A DNA stretch of 64,000 nucleotides from Sphingomonas glaciei. GTDB taxonomy: Bacteria; Pseudomonadota; Alphaproteobacteria; Sphingomonadales; Sphingomonadaceae. Within the stretch, counting starts at the first letter, position 1, and each line of letters starts with the position of its first letter. The stretch is taken from the NCBI RefSeq assembly GCF_023380025.1, contig NZ_CP097253.1:1364001-1428000 (forward strand). Direction: 5' to 3'. The notes beneath the pieces are model-generated. The model did not search any database. It was not told the origin of the DNA and saw only the letters and a program-made list of their open reading frames with translations. Below are positions 27,314-35,403 of this stretch, piece by piece. A program made the position numbers and the translations under genes.

Positions 27314-28924
27314 CTATGCCGCCATATCAAAACTATCGGCGCGCGCGAGCTTCCATGCGGCGCTGTAGAAATCGCGATTGTGATCGTCCCTCAGCAGTTC
27401 GCCGTCCTCAAGGAAGATGTGGAGCTGCGAGAACATCCGGATCTCGGTCAGGCTGACCCGGCGGACCAGATGATGTGGGCCGATCTGGCTAGGGTGCTCA
27501 AGCCCAGCCGCAGCAAGCATGTCGGCAAGGGCGCTCAGCGTGTTGCGATGAAAGTTGAAAACGCGTTCCGCCTTCTCGGGAACTACCAGCGCTCGCTGCC
27601 GGAGAGGGTCCTGAGTCGCGACGCCGACGGGACAACGGTTGGTGTGACAGGACAAGGATTGGATGCAGCCGATCGCGAACATGAATCCCCGCCCAGCATT
27701 GGTCCAATCGGCGCCAAGCGCCATGACGGCAGCGATGTCGAAGGCACTGACGATTTTGCCGGCGGCTCCCACTTTGATCTTCTCGCGCAGGCTCGCTCCC
27801 ACCAGCGTGTTGTGCACGAACAGCAGGCTTTCGCGCATCGGCATGCCGAGGTGGTCGGCGAACTCGAGAGGTGCAGCGCCAGTGCCGCCCTCGGCGCCAT
27901 CGACCACGATGTAGTCGGGTAGAATGCCGGTGGCGCGCATCGCCTTGACGATGCCCATGAACTCCCATGGCTGCCCGACACAAAGCTTGAAGCCAACCGG
28001 CTTGCCACCGGAAAGCCGTCGAAGCTGTCCGATAAATTCCATCATTTCCGTCGGTGTGGAAAAGGCCCTGTGTCGCGCCGGCGAGATACAATCCTCACCC
28101 TCGGGAACGCCACGAGTAAGGGCGATCTCAGGCGTGACCTTGCTGCCGGGCAAGATACCACCGTGCCCCGGTTTAGCCCCTTGGCTCAGCTTGATCTCGA
28201 TCATCTTGACCTGTGGATCGGCAGCCTGCTCGGCAAAGCGTCCAGCATCAAAGTTGCCGTCTGCCGTCCGGCACCCGAAATAGCCGCTTCCGATTTCCCA
28301 GATGAGATCGCCGCCATGTTCGCGATGATAAGGGCTGATGCTGCCTTCACCGGTGTCGTGGGCGAACTCGCCGAGCTTCGCGCCTTTGTTCAGCGCTTGG
28401 ATCGCATTGGCACTGAGCGAGCCGAAGCTCATTGCCGAGATGTTGAAGATGGAAGCGAGGTATGGCTGCTTGCAATCGTCTCCGCCGATCAGCGTGCGAA
28501 AGATCGCCGGATCCGCGGCGTTGGCCGGACGCGTCGAGTGCGCGATGAACTCGTACCCATTGTCATAGACATCGACGAGCGTGCCGAACGCCCGGTCGCT
28601 GCTTTCATTCTTGGCTCGGGCATAGACAAGGCTTCGCTGTGCACGGGAGAACGGCACCTTGGCCTGATCATCCTCGATCAGATATTGGCGGATTTCAGGC
28701 CGGATCTCCTCGAAGAACCACCTCATCCGTCCGATAATCGGATAGTTGCGGCGCACCGAATGCACCGGCTGCATCAGGTCGTGAACGCCAAGGGCGCTGA
28801 GCGCCACGGCGACGACGAACATCGGAACGGCCCAGACGGCAGGCAAGTAAGCGCCAGAGACCAGCAGCGCGACGAGACTTAAGCCGAAGACGGTGAAGCG
28901 GGTAAGAAGCAATGGTTTCTCCAT
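27314..28924 (-). CDS. Membrane-anchored FMN-binding glutamate synthase-like protein
   Basis: A 536-residue protein with two N-terminal membrane helices (residues 8-45) followed by a full GltB-type alpha/beta barrel. FMN/substrate motifs include AMSFGSLSANAIQALNKGA, PYHREHGGDLIWEIGSGYFG, KLSQGAKPGHGG, DGAEGGTGAAPLEF and GCIQSLSCHTNRCPVGVATQ, the last with the cysteines that bind the 3Fe-4S cluster. The glutaminase and FAD subunit domains of glutamate synthase are missing, so the electron source is unknown. Such stand-alone proteins are widespread. ATG 28924 gives a hydrophobic start. It is on the same strand as the mreB-like gene, 58 bases away. Confidence 0.9.
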   Translation of the reverse strand: MEKPLLLTRFTVFGLSLVALLVSGAYLPAVWAVPMFVVAVALSALGVHDLMQPVHSVRRNYPIIGRMRWFFEEIRPEIRQYLIEDDQAKVPFSRAQRSLVYARAKNESSDRAFGTLVDVYDNGYEFIAHSTRPANAADPAIFRTLIGGDDCKQPYLASIFNISAMSFGSLSANAIQALNKGAKLGEFAHDTGEGSISPYHREHGGDLIWEIGSGYFGCRTADGNFDAGRFAEQAADPQVKMIEIKLSQGAKPGHGGILPGSKVTPEIALTRGVPEGEDCISPARHRAFSTPTEMMEFIGQLRRLSGGKPVGFKLCVGQPWEFMGIVKAMRATGILPDYIVVDGAEGGTGAAPLEFADHLGMPMRESLLFVHNTLVGASLREKIKVGAAGKIVSAFDIAAVMALGADWTNAGRGFMFAIGCIQSLSCHTNRCPVGVATQDPLRQRALVVPEKAERVFNFHRNTLSALADMLAAAGLEHPSQIGPHHLVRRVSLTEIRMFSQLHIFLEDGELLRDDHNRDFYSAAWKLARADSFDMAA

Positions 28925-28990
28925 GCGGCACGCCTCCTCGAAGGAAGCGTAGCTGGCGCTCGGGAATTGAAAAGGTGCGTAATCGCCGAA

Positions 28991-29813
28991 TCAGGCGGGA
29001 GGCGGCGAAGGCGGCAGATTGTCGTTCGCGGAACAAGCCACCGACCCGCCGCTAGTACCGAACACCGCCTGATGCCTCGGCGACAAAGTGTCCGCTAGCG
29101 GCGGCCTCGGGATGTTGAAACAATCTGCCAGGCTTCTCAGCAACGATCGCTCGGTCGGCCGTCGTGCGATCGAGACGCTGATGGAAGGGAAATGGCGAAG
29201 CTCGGCCGCGCAAGCTTCCGACAAGCACACTACCGTGCCTTTCCAGCAGGTCCTTTCGATCAAGCTGGCAAGCTAGACGACCTGCCTTCGGCGAGTGAAC
29301 CAGAACACCGTCCACGCCCGAGTTGCCAGCTAGCAGCAGATCAGCGCCTTCGACGCACGGCTCAGTTTCGTAAACGGGTACGTGCATGGCATCGAAGCCT
29401 CGTCTAGAGAGATAGCCTGCGAAGTCGCCGGCTGGCTCGAGCGCACCGAAGTGGATGACCCGCGAACCGGATGTCGCCGAACGGAGAGCCAGCGTTTGCA
29501 AATCTGCCACCGCGCCCCCGGCGGAACGCCCTTCCAAATAGCCGCTCCGGCGCACCGCTGCTGCCGTGGTATCGCCTACGGCAAGCACGGGGACATCGGC
29601 CCATTCGCTATCGAAGGGGTGATGACGCACCCCGTGCACGCTGATGAATGCCAGCATTTCGGGGCGTGCCAGAGCCTTCTCGCAAGGCAATTGCCGCACC
29701 TCCAGCAAGGGAACCGTGATCACGTGGAAACTCATCCCCCGCAGCCGTTGGGCCGTGAGGAGGTCATAGGGTGCCGAACGCGTCACCCAGATCGAGGGAG
29801 GCTGCTTTCTCAT
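28991..29813 (-). pseudogene. hemD: HemD-like uroporphyrinogen-III synthase, frameshifted
   Basis: Uroporphyrinogen-III synthase cyclises hydroxymethylbilane in haem synthesis. The first frame (from 29813) carries the family start IWVTRSAPYDLLTAQRLR and the VLVHSPKAGRLACQL segment near residue 172, then becomes out of frame. The expected continuation IERTCWKGTVVCLSEACAAE...SIARRPTERSLLRSLAD is intact in another frame ending at 28991. The break lies at about 29258-29266, where one base (CTTGATC instead of CTGATC) restores the match. It is either a recent loss or a sequencing error. A second hemD elsewhere in the genome would be expected. Confidence 0.75.
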
Positions 29814-29863
29814 GACTGCCGCTCAGGCACTTGCTTGAGGCGCCGGCTATGCTGCCGGGCGCG

Positions 29864-30010
29864 TTATTCGAGTGCGCGAGCGCGCGGGTAGATACGGCCT
29901 TCCAGCCCTTCGAAGGCAGGGTCAGAAGTGAAGAAGCGAAAGCCGCCGGTCACCCGAACGGCGACCCCAACGACATGACGATCGGCTTCGACCGCAAAAC
30001 GGTCAGTCAC
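29864..30010 (-). CDS. Small conserved protein with FRFF-SD motif, unknown function
   Basis: A 48-residue protein that overlaps no other gene. GTG at 30010 follows CGGGAGAGTGCC, a good ribosome-binding site. The sequence begins MTDRFAVEADRHVVGVAVRV, then TGGFRFFTSDPAFEGLEGR, a beta-rich pattern I recognise from short uncharacterised alphaproteobacterial proteins. The opposite strand also has an open frame (29831-30157), but its composition is poor. Function unknown. Confidence 0.6.
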   Translation of the reverse strand: MTDRFAVEADRHVVGVAVRVTGGFRFFTSDPAFEGLEGRIYPRARALE

Positions 30011-30287
30011 GGCACTCTCCCGGAGGCTGTAGATAAACTTCTGCCGTCCCGCAGCGAACTGATGCTTGGAGAAGGCGAAGTCAGCCGAAGCTACGCGGAG
30101 CAGGCTGCAAGGCGCCGAATGATCGTGTCGCTTCGGCGGACACGATCAGGCGCCTAGGAGCGTGCGGTGCTGCTGCCGGGATGAAGCTCGGAACGGTCGA
30201 GGGTGAAAGTGCGAGCCATTGCTCGGCTCATCTGGACCTCCTGCAACGGAAGTCAATGGCGCCGCCCCAGCGAAGCGACGCAGGCAG

Positions 30288-30764
30288 TCAGATGGAGACG
30301 GGGTAACCGGTGAAGACCTTAGGCTTGCTCATGGTGACGTGGGTGATCACCCGCTCAATGGCTAGGTCGGCGCTGGTGAGATGCTCGGCCAACTTCGTCC
30401 AGGCGTTCATGTCGGGCACCGCCACCTTGAGCAGATAGTCATAGGCGCCGGTGACGTGCGTCGCTTCGACGATGGCCGGTATGTCCTGGATGGCTCGCTC
30501 AAACGCGGCGAGTTCCTGCGGCCGATGATCCTTGAGCGTGATCTCTGCAAAGATGACCAGCCCGACCGCCAAGGCGAATGGGTCGACGCGGGCGTGATAG
30601 CCCCGGATCACGCCTCGCTCCTCAAGCCGCCGTACCCTCACCAGACAGGCACTGGGCGAGAGCGCCACCCGTTCGGCGAGCGCCTGATTGGAGAGGCGCC
30701 CATCTGCCTGCAAGGCAGCAAGGATCCTCCGGTCAATCCGATCGAGCGCAGAAGCTTCGGTCAT
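30288..30764 (-). CDS. Lrp/AsnC-family transcriptional regulator
   Basis: A 158-residue feast/famine regulator: an N-terminal helix-turn-helix (LDRIDRRILAALQADGRLS and ALSPSACLVRVRRLEERGVI) at residues 7-55, then a RAM effector domain with VTGAYDYLLKVAVPDMNAW near residue 105. It normally binds amino acids and forms octamers. It is divergent from a cluster of tiny membrane proteins beginning at 30863; the about 100-base gap contains the shared regulatory region, so those genes are plausible targets. Confidence 0.93.
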   Translation of the reverse strand: MTEASALDRIDRRILAALQADGRLSNQALAERVALSPSACLVRVRRLEERGVIRGYHARVDPFALAVGLVIFAEITLKDHRPQELAAFERAIQDIPAIVEATHVTGAYDYLLKVAVPDMNAWTKLAEHLTSADLAIERVITHVTMSKPKVFTGYPVSI

Positions 30765-30862
30765 GGGCCCGAAGCTCCGCAGAAACTGCGCAAAAGGTCA
30801 AGCAGTTCAGGGGCACCTTCGCTGACATATCCATTAGAAGATCAGGCAGAAGGAGTAACAAC

Positions 30863-30991
30863 ATGACAAAAGCAAAAGCGCGGGCACCGCTTACTCGGAA
30901 AGACAAAATCGAAGGCTGGGCATTTGCCATTCTGTTCGTCGTTGTCCTTCCCGGATTGATGATGATAACCACTTGGGGCGCTCGCACGTGA
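30863..30991 (+). CDS. 42-residue single-helix membrane protein
   Basis: Starts ATG 30863 after AAGGAG with ideal spacing. The first 16 residues are basic (MTKAKARAPLTRKDKIEG), then one hydrophobic helix (WAFAILFVVVLPGLMMITTW) and a short RT-ending tail. This fits a single-pass inner-membrane protein with a cytosolic basic N-terminus. Divergent from the Lrp-type regulator. No family recognised. Confidence 0.6.
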   Translation: MTKAKARAPLTRKDKIEGWAFAILFVVVLPGLMMITTWGART

Positions 30992-31035
30992 CATGAAGCC
31001 GTTGGCTTTCAATCGTTCTGGATGGAGAGAAGATC

Positions 31036-31107
31036 ATGACTGAGTTTGCGATGCTCCACCCCGGCAGCAGTACCGCACGCGGGTTGAGCCCGTGGCCGGG
31101 CGATTGA
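31036..31107 (+). CDS. 23-residue open frame, doubtful
   Basis: ATG 31036 is preceded by GGAGAGAAG at a good distance. The product MTEFAMLHPGSSTARGLSPW plus three residues is too short to judge. It lies in the run of small genes between the Lrp regulator and rnk, which is the only reason to list it. Confidence 0.2.
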   Translation: MTEFAMLHPGSSTARGLSPWPGD

Positions 31108-31211
31108 CGAGCCGGTCCGGCCTACGGTGAACGACTAACAGGAAACTTGCGCCCTCAATCACGGGCGCATTCCAAGAGCGGCTCGTCTCCTCACTTCCAA
31201 GGAACGAGTTC

Positions 31212-31529
31212 GTGTATCACGACATGCGAATGAGCAGCAGCGCGACGGCTGCCCTCCAAAACGGTGCCGCAGCCGAGGTGTCGTCCCTCCTGGCGCGCTA
31301 CCCCAATCTTGGCGAAACAGCACTCGCCCGGCTGATCAATCTTTATCGCGGCCTGCCCCTGCTGGATTCCGCGTTTCTGATGACCGACCAGGCGCTCGCC
31401 CCGCGCCTGGACGCCTTCGTCGCCGATCATCGATCAGCCCTGCGCTCTCCCATTGCGGACTACGTGGCGTTGCTCCTCCTGGCGGGAACGGCGGCCGCGT
31501 TGTTGATGACGTTGGTGTTTCGCTCATGA
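31212..31529 (+). CDS. Small C-terminally anchored membrane protein
   Basis: A 105-residue protein; residues 15-75 are soluble and helical (AEVSSLLARYPNLGETALAR, YRGLPLLDSAFLMTD) and the C-terminal VALLLLAGTAAALLMTLVF is a membrane helix. The GTG start at 31212 follows AAGGAACGAG; ATGs at 31224 and 31230 are alternatives. It overlaps the next 34-residue gene by 4 bases (ATGA). Function unknown. Confidence 0.6.
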   Translation: MYHDMRMSSSATAALQNGAAAEVSSLLARYPNLGETALARLINLYRGLPLLDSAFLMTDQALAPRLDAFVADHRSALRSPIADYVALLLLAGTAAALLMTLVFRS

Positions 31530-31630
31530 CCAGCGACATGACCCGTCCTCCCGGATGGTTTCGGTGGGCCATCTTCGCCGGCTGGTTTGCCTTCAGCATC
31601 GTCCTTGGCGCGCTTGGTGGCGCCTTCTGA
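31526..31630 (+). CDS. 34-residue single-helix membrane protein
   Basis: ATG 31526 overlaps the preceding stop as ATGA, a strong sign of real translation. The product MTSDMTRPPGWFRWAIFAGW continues FAFSIVLGALGGAF: a short polar start and one aromatic-rich hydrophobic helix with GxxxG spacing that could mediate helix packing with the preceding protein's anchor. It superficially resembles the tiny accessory subunits of terminal oxidases but no family can be assigned. Confidence 0.6.
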   Translation: MTSDMTRPPGWFRWAIFAGWFAFSIVLGALGGAF

Positions 31631-31687
31631 GTCTGCGGCGCGAGCAGCCGACGTGTCCGCATAGCTGCGAATAGAAATGAGAATGAG

Positions 31688-32104
31688 ATGACCCAAGAGA
31701 ACCAAAATATCGGCAAGCCTTCGATTCACCTGCTTGCCTCAGAGTCCGACATGGTTGCAGACATGGCGCTGAGAATCGAACACGACCGCCCGGTCGTGGC
31801 TGCCATGCTGCTCGGCGAGCTCGAACGAGCCGATCTCCATGACCTCAATAGCCTCCCCGCGCACGCGGTCAGGATAGGCTCGACGATCGAATATCTGGAC
31901 GAAACGACGCGCTGCGTTCGGACCGTGACTCTGGTGCTCCCACGCGACGCCAACATTACCGAAGGACGCATTTCGATCCTCACTCCTATGGGCGCGGCGC
32001 TCTATGGGCTGCTTGCAGGCAGCTCCATCAACTGGCCTACGCTCGATGGCGAAGAGCGCTGCCTTTCGATCCTGAGCGTTTCACCACCGATCTCGGCCGA
32101 ATAA
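31688..32104 (+). CDS. rnk: Rnk-type regulator of nucleoside diphosphate kinase (GreA/B C-terminal fold)
   Basis: A 138-residue protein with a short N-terminal helical part and a GreA/GreB-type C-terminal domain (IGSTIEYLDE, TVTLVLPRDANITEGRISIL, TPMGAALYGLLAGSSINW). The coiled-coil that reaches into RNA polymerase in GreA is absent, as in Rnk. Rnk proteins bind RNA polymerase and can compete with Gre factors. ATG 31688 has AATGAGAATGAG upstream. Confidence 0.87.
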   Translation: MTQENQNIGKPSIHLLASESDMVADMALRIEHDRPVVAAMLLGELERADLHDLNSLPAHAVRIGSTIEYLDETTRCVRTVTLVLPRDANITEGRISILTPMGAALYGLLAGSSINWPTLDGEERCLSILSVSPPISAE

Positions 32105-32133
32105 ACTGCAGTGACCATGATGGAGGCGCGACA

Positions 32134-32982
32134 ATGACGCGAATGCCCGCACTGTTCATTGGCCACGGAAGTCCGATGAACACGCTCGAAAGTAACGACT
32201 TCACCAAGGCTTGGGCGGGCATGGGCCGCGATTTTCCGCGCCCTCGCGCAGTTCTGGTGATCTCTGCGCATTGGTTCATTGGTGCAACCGCCGTTACTGC
32301 GATGGCGAGGCCCCGCACCATTCACGATTTCTACGGCTTCCCGCCGGCTCTCAATGAGTTCGACTATCCCGCGCCTGGCCTGCCGGACCTCGCATCGGAG
32401 GTAGCTGAAGAAGTGAAACCAACGTGGGTGGGCCTCGATCATGACCAATGGGGTCTCGACCACGGCACGTGGAGCGTTCTTGCCCACCTCTACCCCCAAG
32501 CGGACGTTCCAGTCGTCCAGCTCTCCATCAATGCCCTGAAGCCGATGGACTATCACGTCGAGCTTGGCGCCAAGCTGTCCGCCTTGCGGGATCGCGGCGT
32601 GATGATCCTTTCGAGCGGCAACGTCGTCCACAATCTGCGGCGCGTGCAATGGAATGATCCGGATGGCGCATTCGATTGGAACGAGCGCTTCGACCGCGAA
32701 GTCGAGCGGCAGCTCGCCTACGACCCTGCGTCCATTCTGCGGGTGACGGAACATGCTGACTATGCTGAGGCCGTGCCAACACCCGACCACTTCATACCAC
32801 TGCTCTACACCGCCGGCCTTGCCGCAGAAGACGGCCAAGCCAAGGCGCTGGTTCGCGGCTACGCCATGGGTTCGCTGTCGATGACCTGCTACGGCGTAGG
32901 CGTAGATGCGGAGTGCCCCAAGGAAGCCGATGGCGCAGCGACCATCCCGAGCAACGTGCCGGCCGACCAGAGCAACATGTAG
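32134..32982 (+). CDS. ygiD: DODA-type extradiol ring-opening dioxygenase (YgiD-like)
   Basis: A 282-residue LigB-type enzyme close to 4,5-DOPA dioxygenase. Metal ligands are visible in FIGHGSPMNTL (His near residue 10), SAHWF (His near residue 46) and the GNVVHNLRR segment (His near residue 168). WGLDHGTWSVL and the C-terminal YGVGV segment match YgiD. The family cleaves catechol-type substrates using Zn or Fe. The physiological substrate in bacteria is uncertain. It begins 29 bases after rnk on the same strand. Confidence 0.9.
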   Translation: MTRMPALFIGHGSPMNTLESNDFTKAWAGMGRDFPRPRAVLVISAHWFIGATAVTAMARPRTIHDFYGFPPALNEFDYPAPGLPDLASEVAEEVKPTWVGLDHDQWGLDHGTWSVLAHLYPQADVPVVQLSINALKPMDYHVELGAKLSALRDRGVMILSSGNVVHNLRRVQWNDPDGAFDWNERFDREVERQLAYDPASILRVTEHADYAEAVPTPDHFIPLLYTAGLAAEDGQAKALVRGYAMGSLSMTCYGVGVDAECPKEADGAATIPSNVPADQSNM

Positions 32983-33031
32983 GCGCTGATCTAACGCAGA
33001 GCGCCATTGCACCCGAAAGGAGCGCCTTAAC

Positions 33032-33337
33032 GTGACCCGCACCCTGTCCCTTCTTGTACTCGCACTTGGTGGCTGCGCCACTTTATCAGTTGGGCAGAGC
33101 AATAGTCGAACCACCTACTGGGTCTGTGGCGGAGCAACGCGGCTGGACATCGCCCACGATGGCCAGTCCGCAGTTGTCCGTAGCTCCAATGGAAAAGCGA
33201 TGACGCTCCGCAGATCGGATTCTCCGCTCGGCACGCGCTACGCGGCCAACGGCATTTCAGTCCTGCGCTCCGGCGATAACTACGTCTTCACCGGGCCCGA
33301 TGGCACGGCGACGAGTTGCTCGCTCCTGCAGAGATGA
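33032..33337 (+). CDS. MliC-like lipoprotein
   Basis: A 101-residue exported lipoprotein: signal peptide SLLVLALGGC with the lipobox cysteine at residue 15, then a small beta-barrel domain containing YWVCGGATRLDI and ATSCSLLQ, whose two cysteines likely pair, as in MliC/PliC inhibitors of C-type lysozyme. GTG 33032 is preceded by AAAGGAGCG. Expected to be anchored in the outer membrane facing the periplasm. Confidence 0.8.
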   Translation: MTRTLSLLVLALGGCATLSVGQSNSRTTYWVCGGATRLDIAHDGQSAVVRSSNGKAMTLRRSDSPLGTRYAANGISVLRSGDNYVFTGPDGTATSCSLLQR

Positions 33338-33500
33338 CTTTGGTGCCTCCAGTGCAGAGGGCAGCGACAACACCGGCACGTCTACTTGTCGGTGGCGACC
33401 TTTCCTCGTGGAGCGACCGATATGGCGCTAGCCTAACGTCTGGAAGTGGCGGTCTCAGCCAAGAAAGCGCAGGAGCGGCCCTTGTAAAGAAGTCGCTCGA
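33338..33500. other. Short convergent intergenic region
   Basis: 163 bases between the MliC-like gene and the convergent HEPN-like gene. No hairpin or gene was recognised. Confidence 0.3.
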
Positions 33501-33944
33501 CTAACGACTTGATCTTTCAGCCAGCAGGCCGTGCAGGGCTTGGTCAAGCCGGTTCCCACATGTCGCGAAAGCATCAGCCACAGCTTCCAGCTCCGATAGC
33601 GTCCATTGGTCGCCATGCCGGAAAAGGGCCTGCTCGCCATCGTGAGCTGTTTCCGGCTTAGCATGGACGAGGTTGTTTCTCGCGCCAACGAGAGCACGAA
33701 ATTCCAATGCCCCACTCTCCAAGTCACTTTGCTTTGCAGAGTGCTCGAGACCTTGCACAAGATGCACCAGCGTATCAGCGACGCGCCCTGCGGTGCGATC
33801 TGCCAAGTCTTCCATGCTGCCGGGTTCAATCCGTTCACAGCACCAAACAGCGTTCCACTCCAAGCCTGCGAAGCAATAGACTGCCAAGCCGACGGCCGAA
33901 GCGTATTCAGCGCGTACTGGCACATCAAGCCGATCGTTCTTCAT
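33501..33944 (-). CDS. HEPN-like protein A (upstream-facing flank of mscL)
   Basis: A 147-residue all-helical soluble protein. Residues 89-94 (RNNLVH) form an R-x4-H motif, the hallmark of HEPN-domain RNases, preceded by a long helix with FAGLEW at residues 25-30. The same layout is seen in the protein at 34504-34989. HEPN proteins act in toxin-antitoxin, abortive infection and RNA processing; here no clear minimal nucleotidyltransferase partner is present. ATG 33944 has only a weak ribosome-binding site. Function unproven. Confidence 0.6.
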   Translation of the reverse strand: MKNDRLDVPVRAEYASAVGLAVYCFAGLEWNAVWCCERIEPGSMEDLADRTAGRVADTLVHLVQGLEHSAKQSDLESGALEFRALVGARNNLVHAKPETAHDGEQALFRHGDQWTLSELEAVADAFATCGNRLDQALHGLLAERSSR

Positions 33945-34005
33945 GTAAAGCAGCTCGACACGTGCAGAGCCTTACCAGCCGATGCTGAGATCAAACAGTC
34001 GAAGG

Positions 34006-34428
34006 TCAAGGCCTGCGGCGCAACTCGTCGCGGATCTCCGCGAGAAGCTCGACCTCGGTCGGCCCGGCGACCTCGTCCGCCCGCCTCATCACTTTGTTGG
34101 CCGAACGGACCAGCATGAAGATGATGAACGCGAGGATCAGGAAGTTGATCAGGACTGTGACGAACTGACCCCACCCCAGCACGGCTATGCCGGCGGTCTT
34201 CAGATCCGTGTAGCTGCTCGGATTGCCCTTGAAGCCGTCCGGGATCGGTCCGAGCACGGTGAAGTAGTTTGCAAAATCCAAGCCGCCGAAGATCGAGCCC
34301 ACCACGGGCATTATGATGTCGTCGGTGAGGCTGGCAACAATGGTCGCAAAGGCCGCACCGATGATCACGGCTACAGCCAGATCAAGCACATTGCCCTTTG
34401 CTATGAATGTCTTGAACTCAGAAAACAT
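34006..34428 (-). CDS. mscL: Large-conductance mechanosensitive channel
   Basis: A 140-residue channel that opens under membrane tension to release solutes in hypo-osmotic shock. The family start MFSEFKTFIAKGNVLDLAVA and IIGAAFATIVASLTDDIIMP are followed by a periplasmic loop, then TM2 (VTVLINFLILAFIIFMLVR) and the C-terminal EVELLAEIRDELRRR helix. The start at 34428 fits the family; in-frame ATGs at 34440 and 34482 would add 4 or 18 residues. Flanked on both sides by HEPN-like genes on the same strand. Confidence 0.95.
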   Translation of the reverse strand: MFSEFKTFIAKGNVLDLAVAVIIGAAFATIVASLTDDIIMPVVGSIFGGLDFANYFTVLGPIPDGFKGNPSSYTDLKTAGIAVLGWGQFVTVLINFLILAFIIFMLVRSANKVMRRADEVAGPTEVELLAEIRDELRRRP

Positions 34429-34503
34429 GCTGGCCCCCATAACCTGAAGCAACGACAGTAACCCATCTCGAGGATTTCGCACTCTTTATCCGGTTGCTAG
34501 CGA

Positions 34504-34989
34504 TCAACTCGCAAGAATGCTCTTCAAACCGGCAATTCGCTCGCCGACGGTGCACATCTGTGCATTCAGATCGTCCAGCTGCTCAAGGGTGAAGGCCGTT
34601 TGTGATGCTCTCAAAGAGGCGATGCCACTCTCCGAGGCATATATCACCGTTGTCCCATCTGCGGTTCTTTCCACTCCCACAAAGTGGTGGGAAATCAGGT
34701 TGCGGGTTCGGCAGAGCTGTTCCGCCAGCTTGCCAATCTCAGCCACCTCGCGGGCCGCTTCAGGGTTGCGCCGCGACTTGAGGCTGACGAGGGCACGCCA
34801 CTCTGCCAAGCGCTCATTGAAAGAGCCCTGAGCTCGTGCGGTCGTCATTCCGCTGTCTCCGTCGGACAGGCGCAGCCGCTTGATGTCATCGATAACTGCG
34901 CGTTCCAGCATGCTCCAGTTCAGCAGCAGGTAGCCGAGCGCCTTCATGAGAGTGTCGGTATCGGAGTCGACATCGGTCGCTTTTTTCAC
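34504..34989 (-). CDS. HEPN-like protein B
   Basis: A 161-residue helical protein with LLNWSMLERAVIDDIKRL at residues 22-39 and TRNLISHHF at residues 95-103, giving an R-x4-H motif (Arg96, His101). This is the same two-element pattern as the protein at 33501-33944, so the two are probably paralogues flanking mscL. GTG at 34989 follows AAGGATCAGACC; an upstream in-frame TTG at 35013 is possible. A C-terminal helix (TLEQLDDLNAQMCTVGERI) follows. RNase activity is possible but unshown. Confidence 0.6.
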   Translation of the reverse strand: MKKATDVDSDTDTLMKALGYLLLNWSMLERAVIDDIKRLRLSDGDSGMTTARAQGSFNERLAEWRALVSLKSRRNPEAAREVAEIGKLAEQLCRTRNLISHHFVGVERTADGTTVIYASESGIASLRASQTAFTLEQLDDLNAQMCTVGERIAGLKSILAS

Positions 34990-35129
34990 GCGGTCTGATC
35001 CTTCGCCAGGCAAGCGATAGACTACATCAGCTCCAATGGCAGTGCAGCCTTCATCGTTGGAGCAAGTCGGGCTGCCGCTGGCGTTGACTTTAACACATGT
35101 TAGGCGCTCCCTCGGGGAGAAGGAGACAA

Positions 35130-35333
35130 ATGATGGCCGTAGCCAAGACCCTCGAGATTATTTCTAGCTCCACGGAGAGCATCGAAGCAGCCGTGCGCGA
35201 AGGCATCGCCAAGGCCGGCGAGACTATTCACGACATTCAGGAGGCGTGGGTCCAGAGCACCAAAGCCTTGGTAAACGACAACAAGGTTGTCGAATGGCGA
35301 GTGACCCTGAAGATCACTTTCATCGTCAAATAG
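35130..35333 (+). CDS. Dodecin
   Basis: A 67-residue dodecin, a small flavin-binding/buffering protein that assembles into hollow dodecamers. The family pattern is clear: LEIISSSTESIEAAVREGI, KAGETIHDIQEAWV with the flavin-stacking tryptophan, and a final VVEWRVTLKITFIV strand. ATG 35130 (followed by a second ATG) has GAAGGAGAC upstream. First gene of a small plus-strand group. Confidence 0.93.
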   Translation: MMAVAKTLEIISSSTESIEAAVREGIAKAGETIHDIQEAWVQSTKALVNDNKVVEWRVTLKITFIVK

Positions 35334-35403
35334 CCCTCACGGCCATTCATCTTGCAGGCACCCACAAACACGGAGCTGCCCGCTTCCGACGAGGAGAAAT
35401 CAC

